This document shows positions 1 to 6,314 of a DNA stretch of 7,126 nt, one piece after another. The first letter of the stretch is position 1; every line of letters starts with the position of its first letter. Both the position numbers and the translations under genes were made by a program. The notes beneath the pieces are model-generated. The model saw only the letters and a program-made list of their open reading frames with translations. It was not told the DNA's origin and searched no databases. The stretch lies in contig JAKAQU010000149.1 of NCBI GenBank assembly GCA_021819535.1, positions 1-7,126 on the forward strand, in the 5' to 3' direction. This DNA is from Pseudomonadota bacterium (GTDB lineage: Bacteria > Pseudomonadota > Alphaproteobacteria > Acetobacterales > Acetobacteraceae).

Positions 1-1
1 T

Positions 2-751
2 CTTGCGGACGAGGAGAAGCTGCGCCTCGCCCTTGCGCTCGCCGTCGCGGTCAGCGGCGAAGATCCGCCGCTCGAACGCATCCCGACCCCGGCCAATGGC
101 TGGCTCGCGCGCAATCGGGAGGCGTTTCCGCCGCAAGAGGTTGGCAGGCGGTTCGAGCTGCGTGGCACGCATTTGCCGCCGCACGGCAAGCCGGGGCGGA
201 TCACGCTCACCCTCGATGCCGGGCTCGCTTTCGGCTCGGGCGAGCATGGCTCGACGCGCGGCTGCCTCCTCGCGCTCGAACGTCTCGCGCGTCACCATCG
301 CCCGCGCCGTATACTCGATCTCGGTACGGGCTCCGGGATTCTCGCGATGGCGGCGGCGCGGCTCTATCGCCGTCCGGTGCTGGCGAGCGATATCGATCCG
401 TGGTCGGTGCGGGTTTCCGCCGAAAACGCGACGCGCAACGGTCTTGCGCGCGCGGTCAGGGTCGTTCTCGCCGATGGCTGGCGCCAGCGCCCGCTATGCG
501 CGGCGAGGCCATTCGATCTCGTGTTCGCGAATATTCTCGCGCGCCCCCTCTGCGCCATGGCGCACGACCTGGCACGCCATCTCACCCCCGGAGGCTATGC
601 CATTCTCGCCGGTCTGCTCGAAAGCCAGGCGCGCATGGTGCTCGCCGCTCATCGCCGTGCCGGTCTCGTCCTCGCCGCTCACATCCGCCAGGGCGCTTGG
701 ACGGCGCTGATCCTGCGCCGGCCCGCCCCAGAGGTGGTGCGATGCGTCTAG
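2..751 (+). CDS. prmA: Ribosomal protein L11 methyltransferase PrmA, 3' part (5' end outside window)
   Basis: This S-adenosylmethionine-dependent enzyme trimethylates lysine and N-terminal amino groups of ribosomal protein L11 in the cytoplasm. The frame is open from the left edge, so 249 codons are visible and roughly the first 50 residues (the L11-recognition part) are missing. Numbering from the first visible codon, a conserved PrmA segment with the core AFGSGEHGSTRGC lies at about residues 76-88. The SAM-binding glycine motif DLGTGSG is at 106-112, the acidic motif II (SDIDP) at 129-133, and the PrmA-specific FANILARPL at 175-183. The C-terminal GGYAILAGLLESQ segment is also typical of the family. 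An internal TTG at 173 could start a shorter frame, but it sits inside the domain and is not the real start. The TAG stop (749-751) overlaps the stop of the convergent DUF1127 gene. Identification is firm; only the missing 5' end limits it. Confidence 0.93.
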   Translation, partial: LADEEKLRLALALAVAVSGEDPPLERIPTPANGWLARNREAFPPQEVGRRFELRGTHLPPHGKPGRITLTLDAGLAFGSGEHGSTRGCLLALERLARHHRPRRILDLGTGSGILAMAAARLYRRPVLASDIDPWSVRVSAENATRNGLARAVRVVLADGWRQRPLCAARPFDLVFANILARPLCAMAHDLARHLTPGGYAILAGLLESQARMVLAAHRRAGLVLAAHIRQGAWTALILRRPAPEVVRCV

Positions 752-1080
752 AGGGCGCGGAGCGAAAGGCAGCGCGCGGTGCGGCCGGCTTCGCGCTGGG
801 CGGCGAAGGCGGGGTCGAACACCAGCGCCAATTCACCGCGCGTAAGCCCGATATCGGCGAGTTCGCGATCAGAGAGGCGCGAAAGCTCGTCGATCACGAG
901 GCGGCGTTCCGCATGCTCCGCGATTTTTGCCGCGAGTGTGGAAAAACCGCGGCCGGCGGCGGCCAAGGCGCGGGCCAAGAGCGGCTCGCGCGAAGCATTT
1001 CCGTGCGGCGCGAACGCAACCGGGCCGGCTACCGAGTGGCCGGCGGGAAAAATTTCGAGATTGGCAAAATCGATGGTCAT
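748..1080 (-). CDS. DUF1127-domain small protein with long N-terminal extension
   Basis: This is a 110-residue protein of unknown exact role. The DUF1127 signature is visible at about residues 64-83, with the core LSRLSDRELADIGLTRGEL. A basic and acidic helix precedes it (about residues 49-63, ending in AERRLV). DUF1127 proteins are common in alphaproteobacteria, often only 45-70 residues long; some have been linked to RNA binding, small-RNA maturation or stress and phosphate responses. Here about 50 residues precede the domain and about 25 follow it, so it is longer than the classical form. The ATG at 1078-1080 is preceded by a GAGGTGAGGG purine stretch at a workable distance. It is divergent from the aminopeptidase gene and convergent with prmA. 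No membrane segment or signal peptide is evident. The family call is solid; any function is inference. Confidence 0.85.
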   Translation of the reverse strand: MTIDFANLEIFPAGHSVAGPVAFAPHGNASREPLLARALAAAGRGFSTLAAKIAEHAERRLVIDELSRLSDRELADIGLTRGELALVFDPAFAAQREAGRTARCLSLRAL

Positions 1081-1205
1081 GGCACCCTCACCTCGTCCAG
1101 AAAGAGACCCTTGGGGGCGGCGAAGACCGCTCTTCGGAACCTCTTGCAGCGCGGTATATGCGCCTCGGCGGCTTATTGTGCAGGTGCGAAGAAGGCGTGC
1201 CAGAT
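1081..1205. promoter_or_regulatory. Divergent promoter region between DUF1127 gene and pepP
   Basis: This 125-bp spacer separates the divergent starts of the DUF1127 gene (leftward) and pepP (rightward), so promoters for both should lie here. I see no convincing sigma-70 pair. The weak candidates are TATATG at 1155-1160 for the rightward gene, which lacks a matching -35, and TTGCAG at 1144-1149, which lacks a -10 at 16-18 bp. The pepP ribosome-binding site is probably AAGAAGG at 1189-1195, 10 bp before the ATG. A perfect inverted repeat lies at 1121-1136. The promoter role follows from gene orientation, not from recognised boxes. Confidence 0.5.
1121..1136. repeat. Perfect 16-bp inverted repeat (possible operator)
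   Basis: The sequence CGAAGACCGCTCTTCG has two perfect 6-bp arms (CGAAGA and TCTTCG) around the centre CCGC. It lies 41 bp before the DUF1127 start and 70 bp before the pepP start. No T-tract follows on either side, so it is not a standard intrinsic terminator. It could bind a dimeric regulator, or form a small hairpin in the DUF1127 leader RNA. A 6-bp arm can occur by chance in GC-rich DNA, so the functional claim is weak. Confidence 0.4.
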
Positions 1206-3002
1206 ATGATTGAAACGCATAATGATAGCGTGAGTTATGAAATTTTTGCTAAACGACTCGCCTCTCTGCGCGCAGCCCTCGCCACCGCCGGCATCGCCGG
1301 CTTCATCCAGCCCCGCGCTGACGAGCATCTCGGCGAATACGTCCCGCCCGCCGCCGAACGCCTCGCCTGGCTCTCCGGCTTCACCGGCAGCGCCGGGCTC
1401 GCCTGCGTGCTCGCCGCTCGCGCGGCCCTGTTCACCGATGGCCGCTACACGCTGCAGGCCGCGGCCGAAACCGATCCCACCCTTTGGCAACGCCTTCACA
1501 TCATCGAAACACCGCCCCCCGCCTGGCTCGCCGCCCATGTCGCCACGGACGCGCCGATCGGCTATGATCCCTGGCTGATCAGCGACGAACAGTTGCAGCG
1601 TTTTCGCGCGGCAGGCCTCCACATGGTCGCGATCGCCAATCCGATCGATGCTCTGTGGCAGGACCGCCCGGCCCCGCCCCGCGCCCCCGCGCTCGCCCAT
1701 GATCTCGCTTTCGCCGGCCGCAGCGCCGCCGACAAACGCGCCGAAATCGCGGGCCTCCTGCGGGCTGCCGGCGAGGATGCCGCCGTCCTCACCGATCCCG
1801 CCTCGGTCAACTGGCTCTTCAATCTGCGCGGCAGCGACGTGCCTTTCACCCCCTTCGCGCTCGGCTTTGCCATCCATCACGCAGACGGGCGGAGCGAAAT
1901 TTTCATCACCGCCGAGAAATTATCCGCCGAGACGCGGGCTTTCCTCGGCGATATGCTCAGCATCGCCGAGCCCGCAGCACTGCCCGCCGCCCTCGCCGCC
2001 CTCACCGGACGCCGGGTGCGCGTCGATCCCGCCGCGAGCCCGGCCTGGTTTTCCGAGCAATTACGCGCCGCCGGCGCGCGCGTGAGCCAAGCCCCTGATC
2101 CCTGTCTTTTGCCCAAAGCCTGCAAGAACCCGACCGAACAGGAAGGGGCGCGGCGCGCGCATAAGCGCGACGGCCGCGCGCTCTGCCGCTTTCTCCACCA
2201 CATGAGTGAACACGGCGCGGTCGAGAGCGAAATTTCGGCCGCGAACCGCCTCCTCGCTCTCCGCGGCGAGGAAAAAAATTTCCGCGGCGAGAGTTTTCCC
2301 GCGATCACCGCGGCCGGCGCACATGGCGCCATCATCCATTATCGCGCGAGCGCCGCGAGCGACCGCGTGATCGGCACCGATACCGTCTATCTGATCGATT
2401 CCGGCGGGCAATATCTCGACGCGACGACCGACGTCACCCGCACCCTCTGGATCGGGCCGGGCGCGCCGCCGGCCGTGCTCCGCGAGCGCTTCACCCGCGT
2501 CCTCAAAGGCCATATCGCGCTCGCGACGATGATATTCCCGCAAGGCGTCGCCGGGCCCCATCTCGATGCTTTCGCCCGCCGCGCGCTCTGGGAAATCGGG
2601 CTCGATTACGATCACGGCACCGGCCACGGTGTTGGCAGCTATCTTTCCGTGCATGAAGGCCCGGCCGGCATTTCCCGCGCCGCGCGTCCCATCGCGCTGG
2701 CTGCCGGGATGATCCTCTCGAACGAGCCGGGATTTTACGCCGAGGGCGAATACGGCATCCGGCTCGAAAATCTGCTCCTCGTCCGCCCGATGCCGGAAAT
2801 CAGTCAAACCCGATCGTTTCTCGGCTTCGAGACACTGACGCTGGCCCCGTTCGACCGCGCCCTGATCGACCCCGTCCTGCTCACGCCGCAAGAGCGCGGC
2901 TGGCTCGACGCCTATCACGCCCGGGTCGTCGCCGAACTCGGGCCCGATCTTCCGCCGCCCGCGCGCGCGTGGCTCGCTTCGGCTTGCGCGCCGGTGGTGT
3001 AG
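1206..3002 (+). CDS. pepP: Xaa-Pro aminopeptidase (aminopeptidase P, M24B family)
   Basis: This cytoplasmic metallopeptidase releases the N-terminal residue from peptides with proline in second position. The product is 598 residues, matching the long three-domain form (about 600 residues, as in eukaryotic APP1) rather than the E. coli form of about 440. Two creatinase-like N-terminal domains come first (about 10-150 and 165-305). The pita-bread catalytic domain follows (about 310-540), then a C-terminal tail with the usual LTPQERGWLDAYH. All five metal ligands are visible: D398 (LIDSGGQY), D409 (TTDVTRT), H474 (GTGHGVG), E507 (SNEPGFY) and E521 (RLENL). The substrate-site histidines H378 (IIHYR) and H483 (VHEGP) are also present. 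The ATG at 1206 has AAGAAGG 10 bp upstream. The open frame runs 93 codons further upstream, but that part lies antisense to the DUF1127 gene and has no family similarity. There is no signal peptide. The first 17 codons are unusually A/T-rich. Confidence 0.94.
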   Translation: MIETHNDSVSYEIFAKRLASLRAALATAGIAGFIQPRADEHLGEYVPPAAERLAWLSGFTGSAGLACVLAARAALFTDGRYTLQAAAETDPTLWQRLHIIETPPPAWLAAHVATDAPIGYDPWLISDEQLQRFRAAGLHMVAIANPIDALWQDRPAPPRAPALAHDLAFAGRSAADKRAEIAGLLRAAGEDAAVLTDPASVNWLFNLRGSDVPFTPFALGFAIHHADGRSEIFITAEKLSAETRAFLGDMLSIAEPAALPAALAALTGRRVRVDPAASPAWFSEQLRAAGARVSQAPDPCLLPKACKNPTEQEGARRAHKRDGRALCRFLHHMSEHGAVESEISAANRLLALRGEEKNFRGESFPAITAAGAHGAIIHYRASAASDRVIGTDTVYLIDSGGQYLDATTDVTRTLWIGPGAPPAVLRERFTRVLKGHIALATMIFPQGVAGPHLDAFARRALWEIGLDYDHGTGHGVGSYLSVHEGPAGISRAARPIALAAGMILSNEPGFYAEGEYGIRLENLLLVRPMPEISQTRSFLGFETLTLAPFDRALIDPVLLTPQERGWLDAYHARVVAELGPDLPPPARAWLASACAPVV

Positions 3003-3160
3003 AGGAAGGGGGGTTCTTTTTTTGAAAAAAAGAACCAAAAAACTTTATTCGTTATGTTTTTCAGAGTTTGCAACCTGCGAAGGCCAGCATGGCGCCGCCA
3101 AGTGCCACGATCCCGCTGAATATCTCCGGTCGGTAAGGTAGCCGGCAATGCTCTCGCTCG
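3003..3160. other. Convergent intergenic spacer pepP / leuB
   Basis: This 158-bp stretch lies between two genes that end towards each other. Its left third is strikingly A/T-rich and contains the 3012-3036 palindrome followed by an A6 run and CTTTATTCGTTATGTTTTT. The remainder (about 3061-3160) has ordinary base composition and no recognisable gene. On the - strand it ends a short frame with the hydrophobic, lipobox-like tail SGIVALGGAMLAFAGCKL (stop at 3061-3063), but that frame has no credible start. I see no RNA gene here. Confidence 0.6.
3012..3036. terminator. Perfect 25-bp A/T-rich palindrome, probable bidirectional terminator
   Basis: Two perfect 12-bp arms (GGTTCTTTTTTT and AAAAAAAGAACC) flank a single central G at 3024. 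On the right, A6 then CTTTATTC follows; on the left is a G-rich run. It begins 9 bp after the pepP stop and lies about 125 bp after the leuB stop, where the two transcripts converge. Read on the - strand, a T6 run precedes the hairpin; on the + strand, an A6 run follows it. This is therefore not the textbook GC stem plus U-tract, although the T7 within the stem could itself act as the pause tract. From memory, very similar GTTTTTTGGTTC-type sequences recur between genes in Acetobacteraceae genomes, so it may also be a dispersed repeat. The palindrome is certain; its function is inferred. Confidence 0.6.
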
Positions 3161-4273
3161 TTACCCGCCGAGCTTGTCGAGTTCCCGCACCACCGCTTCG
3201 CCCATGACCTGGGTACTCACCTTGGCGCAGTTGCGGGCCATGATGTCGGCGGTGCGGAGCCCGCTCGCCAGGACATGCGTGCAAGCGGCCTCGATCAGTT
3301 TCGCTTCCTCCTCCATGGCGAAGGAATAGCGGAGCAGCATCGCAAAACTCAGGATCTGCGCCAGCGGATTGGCGATGCCCTTGCCGGCGATATCGGGGGC
3401 GCTGCCGTGGATCGGCTCATAAAGCGCATGGCGACGGCCCTTCGCGTCGAGCCCGCCGAGCGTCGCCGAGGGCAGCATGCCGAGACTTCCGGTAAGCATC
3501 GAGGCGAGATCGGAAAGCAGATCACCGAACAGATTGGTGGTGACGATGACGTCGAACTGGCGCGGATTGCGCACCAGTTGCATGGCGCAATTATCGGCGT
3601 ACATGTGGGAAAGTTCGATATCGGCGAACTCGCGCTCATGGAGGGCGGTGACCGTCTGGCGCCAGAACAGCCCGCTTTCCATCACATTAGCCTTCTCGAC
3701 GCTGCAAACACGCCCCTGGCGTGTCCGCGCGAGTTCAAAGGCGACGCGTGCCACGCGCTCGATTTCGTGCGTGGTGTAGGTTTCCGTGTTGAAGCCGCGC
3801 CTTTCGCCATTGGGGAGGGTTTCGATCCCACGCGGCTCACCGAAATAGATGCCGCCGGTGCTTTCGCGCACGATCATCAGATCGAGCCCGTGCACCACCT
3901 CCGGCTTCAGCGTGCTCGCGTCCATCAGCGGGTCGAAGACCACCGCCGGGCGCAGATTGGCAAACAGGCCAAGCTCGCGCCGCAGCGTGAGGATCGCGAT
4001 CTCGGGCCGCATGTCGAAGCCGAGCTTGTCCCATTTCGGCCCGCCGACCGAGCCGAACAGCACCGCATCCACTTCCTTGGCGCGGGCGACGGTTTCGGGC
4101 GTGATCGGCGTGCCGCGGCTATCGATCGCGGCCCCGCCGACGATATCCTCGCTGGTATCGAACGTAACCGCGCGCTTACGCCCGATCCAGTCGATCACCC
4201 GCCTGACCTCGTGCATGACCTCGGGGCCGATGCCATCGCCGGGGAGGATCAGCAGCGATTTATTGGCGGTCAT
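3161..4273 (-). CDS. leuB: 3-isopropylmalate dehydrogenase LeuB
   Basis: LeuB oxidises and decarboxylates (2R,3S)-3-isopropylmalate to 2-oxoisocaproate with NAD+, the third dedicated step of leucine synthesis. The 370-residue length is normal. The N-terminal LPGDGIGPEV (10-19) is the family signature. Substrate-binding arginines are R98, R108 and R136 (in RESTGGIYFGEPR), with Y143 beside them. Catalytic K194 lies in VEKANVMESG, and the metal-binding aspartates D227, D251 and D255 lie in YADNCAMQL and NLFGDLLSDLAS. The segment EPIHGSAPDIAGKGIANP (286-303) is the cofactor-binding loop; this pattern favours LeuB over isocitrate or tartrate dehydrogenase. The ATG at 4271-4273 follows AGGGGGA (4280-4286) with a 6-bp gap. 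The gene is last in the operon, 11 bp after leuD. It was probably transferred into no new context: codon use matches its neighbours. Confidence 0.97.
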   Translation of the reverse strand: MTANKSLLILPGDGIGPEVMHEVRRVIDWIGRKRAVTFDTSEDIVGGAAIDSRGTPITPETVARAKEVDAVLFGSVGGPKWDKLGFDMRPEIAILTLRRELGLFANLRPAVVFDPLMDASTLKPEVVHGLDLMIVRESTGGIYFGEPRGIETLPNGERRGFNTETYTTHEIERVARVAFELARTRQGRVCSVEKANVMESGLFWRQTVTALHEREFADIELSHMYADNCAMQLVRNPRQFDVIVTTNLFGDLLSDLASMLTGSLGMLPSATLGGLDAKGRRHALYEPIHGSAPDIAGKGIANPLAQILSFAMLLRYSFAMEEEAKLIEAACTHVLASGLRTADIMARNCAKVSTQVMGEAVVRELDKLGG

Positions 4274-4284
4274 CGGATATCCCC

Positions 4285-4908
4285 CTATGCGAGTGTGGTT
4301 TTGGGCAGCCAGGGCTGCACGGCGGCGCGGTTTCGCTCGAACGCGTCGATGGCGCCGGCATGGGCCATGGTCTGGCCGATATCGTCGAGGCCATGCAAAA
4401 GCAGATGCTTGCGGAACGGATCGATCTCGAAGGCGATTTCCTCACCATTCGGGCGCACCACCACTTCGCGTGCAAGATCGATGGTGAGCCGGGCATTGTC
4501 GCCCTGGCGCGCATCTTCTATCAGCGCATCGCAGACGGCGCGCGGCAGCCGGATCGGCAGAATGCCGTTCTTGAAGCAGTTATTGTAGAAAATATCGGCG
4601 AAATCGGGCGCGATGACCGCGCGGATGCCAAAATCGAGCAGCGCCCAAGGGGCGTGCTCGCGTGACGAGCCGCAGCCGAAATTTTCATGCGCGATCAGAA
4701 TTTGCGCCTGCCGGTAGGGCGCTTGGTTGAGCACGAAATCGGGCCGCTCGGCGCCGTTTTCGTCATAGCGGAGCGTATCGAAGAGATGGACGCCAAGGCC
4801 GCTCCGGCGGATGGTTTTCAAGAACCGCGCCGGAATGATCTTGTCGGTATCGACATTGGCGAGCGGCAGGGGGGCCGCGATCGCGGTGAGCGTGGTGAAT
4901 TTTTCCAT
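4285..4908 (-). CDS. leuD: 3-isopropylmalate dehydratase small subunit LeuD
   Basis: LeuD pairs with LeuC to isomerise 2-isopropylmalate to 3-isopropylmalate through isopropylmaleate; it supplies the swivelling domain that shapes the substrate pocket. The product is 207 residues, normal for the proteobacterial form. Visible signatures are NVDTDKIIPARFLK (18-31), the loop ENFGCGSSREHAPWAL (75-90), and FADIFYNNCFKNGILP (103-118). It has no iron-sulfur ligands of its own, as expected. Its ATG (4906-4908) overlaps the leuC TGA by one base, and GGGAG lies 8 bp upstream inside the end of leuC, so translation of the two subunits is probably coupled. That fits their need for equal amounts. The TAG stop merges into the ribosome-binding site of leuB. 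Confidence 0.97.
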   Translation of the reverse strand: MEKFTTLTAIAAPLPLANVDTDKIIPARFLKTIRRSGLGVHLFDTLRYDENGAERPDFVLNQAPYRQAQILIAHENFGCGSSREHAPWALLDFGIRAVIAPDFADIFYNNCFKNGILPIRLPRAVCDALIEDARQGDNARLTIDLAREVVVRPNGEEIAFEIDPFRKHLLLHGLDDIGQTMAHAGAIDAFERNRAAVQPWLPKTTLA

Positions 4909-4921
4909 CAGGCGAACTCCC
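4906..4921 (-). promoter_or_regulatory. leuC-leuD coupling site (RBS and 1-nt stop/start overlap)
   Basis: On the - strand, GGGAG (4917-4921) lies 8 bp before the leuD ATG, and the leuC stop and leuD start form TGATG with one shared base. A ribosome ending leuC can therefore restart on leuD directly, which would balance the two subunits of the isomerase. The overlap is seen directly; reinitiation is inferred. Confidence 0.7.
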
Positions 4922-6314
4922 GCGCATCGACGAGGTGCCCCGCGATCGCCGCGGCCGCCGCCATTGCCGGCGAGAGCAGATGGGTGCGCCCTCCGGGGCC
5001 CTGACGACCCTCGAAATTACGGTTGGACGTGCTCGCCGCCCGCTGCCCCGGCGAGAGCTTGTCGGGGTTCATGCCGAGGCACATCGAGCAGCCGGGCTCG
5101 CGCCACTCGAACCCGGCCTCGGTCAGGATGCGGTCGAGCCCCTCGGCCTCGGCCTGTTTCTTGACGAGACCCGAGCCGGGCACGACCAGCGCCCGCACGC
5201 CCGCGGCGACGCGGCGGCCGCGGGCGATCGCGGCGGCGGCGCGGATATCCTCGATCCGGCCATTGGTGCAACTCCCGATGAAGACGACATCGATCGGGAT
5301 TTCGGCGAGCTTCTGCCCCGGCGTGAGGCCCATATAGGTCAGCATGCGCGCGATCTCGGCGCGTTTGGCGGGATCGGGTTCGGCCGCGGGATCGGGAACG
5401 GCGCCGGTGATCGGCGCGACGCGCTCGGGGCTGGTGCCCCAGGTGACCATCGGGGCGATGGTGGCCGCGTCGAGCGTGACCGTGCGGTCATAAGCGGCGC
5501 CGGGATCGGTCGGAAGCGTGCGCCAATAGCGCACCGCCGCCTCGAAATCGGCGCCTTCGGGGGCGTAGGGCCGGCCTTTGATCCAGTCGAACGTGGTGTC
5601 GTCGGGGGCGATCAGTCCGGCCCGCGCCCCGGCCTCGATCGCCATGTTGCAGACCGTCATGCGCCCGGCCATGTCGAGGGCGCGGATCGCGTCCCCGGTA
5701 AATTCGATGACGTGGCCGGTGCCGCCGGCGGTGCCGATCTTGCCGATGATGGCGAGCACGATGTCCTTCGCCGTGGTCCCGGCCGGCGCCTGCCCGGCGA
5801 CTTCGATGCGCATGTTTTTCGCCCGCTTCTGCAGCAGGGTCTCCGTCGCCAGCACATGCTCGACCTCGGAGGTGCCGATCCCGAAGGCGAGGGCGCCGAG
5901 TGCCCCATGCGTCGAGGTATGGCTGTCGCCGCAGACGATGGTCGTGCCGGGGAGGCTCAACCCCTGTTCGGGGCCGATGATGTGAACGATCCCCTGGCGT
6001 TCGTCGAGCACCGGAAAATACGGCACGCCGAACTCGGCGACGTTCTGCTCCAGCGTCTCCACCTGGAGCCGGCTCTCGGGTTCGGCAATGCCGCGGCTGC
6101 GGTCGGAGGTCGGGACGTTGTGATCGGCGACCGCGATCGTCGCCTCCGGCCGGCGCACGCGGCGGCCGGCCGCCCGTAGCCCCTCGAAGGCCTGCGGGCT
6201 GGTGACTTCATGCACCAGATGGCGGTCGATGTAGAGAAGGCAGGTGCCGTCCGGAAGCCGCTCGACGACATGGGCATCCCAGATCTTATCGAAGAGGGTG
6301 CGCGGTCCGGACAT
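4908..6314 (-). CDS. leuC: 3-isopropylmalate dehydratase large subunit LeuC
   Basis: LeuC is the aconitase-family catalytic subunit that carries the [4Fe-4S] cluster of isopropylmalate isomerase in leucine synthesis. The product is 468 residues, essentially the E. coli length. Cluster ligands are C349 (IGSCTNGR), C409 and C412 (GCSMCLGMNPD). Other family motifs are KIWDAHVV (10-17), VADHNVPTSD (62-71), VCGDSHTSTHGALGALAFGIGTSEVEHVLAT (127-157) and the C-terminal STSNRNFEGRQG (428-439). I chose the ATG at 6312-6314 because it begins MSGPRTLFDKIWDAH, a canonical LeuC N-terminus, and has AAGGGAG 8 bp upstream. The open frame continues a further 113 codons through rplS in another phase, but that part is not protein-like. 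It lies 13 bp after rplS and overlaps leuD by one base. Oxygen sensitivity of the cluster is known for the family. Confidence 0.97.
   Translation of the reverse strand: MSGPRTLFDKIWDAHVVERLPDGTCLLYIDRHLVHEVTSPQAFEGLRAAGRRVRRPEATIAVADHNVPTSDRSRGIAEPESRLQVETLEQNVAEFGVPYFPVLDERQGIVHIIGPEQGLSLPGTTIVCGDSHTSTHGALGALAFGIGTSEVEHVLATETLLQKRAKNMRIEVAGQAPAGTTAKDIVLAIIGKIGTAGGTGHVIEFTGDAIRALDMAGRMTVCNMAIEAGARAGLIAPDDTTFDWIKGRPYAPEGADFEAAVRYWRTLPTDPGAAYDRTVTLDAATIAPMVTWGTSPERVAPITGAVPDPAAEPDPAKRAEIARMLTYMGLTPGQKLAEIPIDVVFIGSCTNGRIEDIRAAAAIARGRRVAAGVRALVVPGSGLVKKQAEAEGLDRILTEAGFEWREPGCSMCLGMNPDKLSPGQRAASTSNRNFEGRQGPGGRTHLLSPAMAAAAAIAGHLVDAREFA

Noticed and set aside
1136..1161. GGAAC at 1136-1140 as an ECF-sigma (-35) element for pepP
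   Set aside because: No matching -10 (CGTT-like) occurs at 16-17 bp; the downstream bases read ATGC. A 5-base match alone is not evidence.
927..1205. 93-codon upstream extension of the pepP frame
   Set aside because: It is arginine-rich, lies antisense to the DUF1127 gene, and has no similarity to aminopeptidase P. The ATG at 1206 has an RBS and gives the expected family length.
400..1209. 269-codon + strand frame across the end of prmA and the DUF1127 gene
   Set aside because: It is out of phase with prmA and antisense to the DUF1127 gene; its composition is that of a shadow frame.
2061..3038. 325-codon - strand open frame opposite pepP, running through the palindrome
   Set aside because: It is antisense to the conserved catalytic domain of aminopeptidase P. 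Its first codons arise from low-complexity T/A sequence of the spacer.
3089..3136. 15-codon + strand mini-frame starting MAPPSATIPLNISGR
   Set aside because: It is too short, lacks a convincing RBS and shows no family features; such frames are expected by chance.
3275..4588. 437-codon + strand open frame opposite leuB and leuD
   Set aside because: It is antisense to two unmistakable genes. High third-position GC on the coding strand removes stop codons from the opposite strand, and the translation is arginine- and alanine-rich with no domain.
4935..6179. 414-codon + strand open frame opposite leuC
   Set aside because: Same antisense artefact: the translation is rich in G, A, R and D with no recognisable family, and LeuC fully explains the region.
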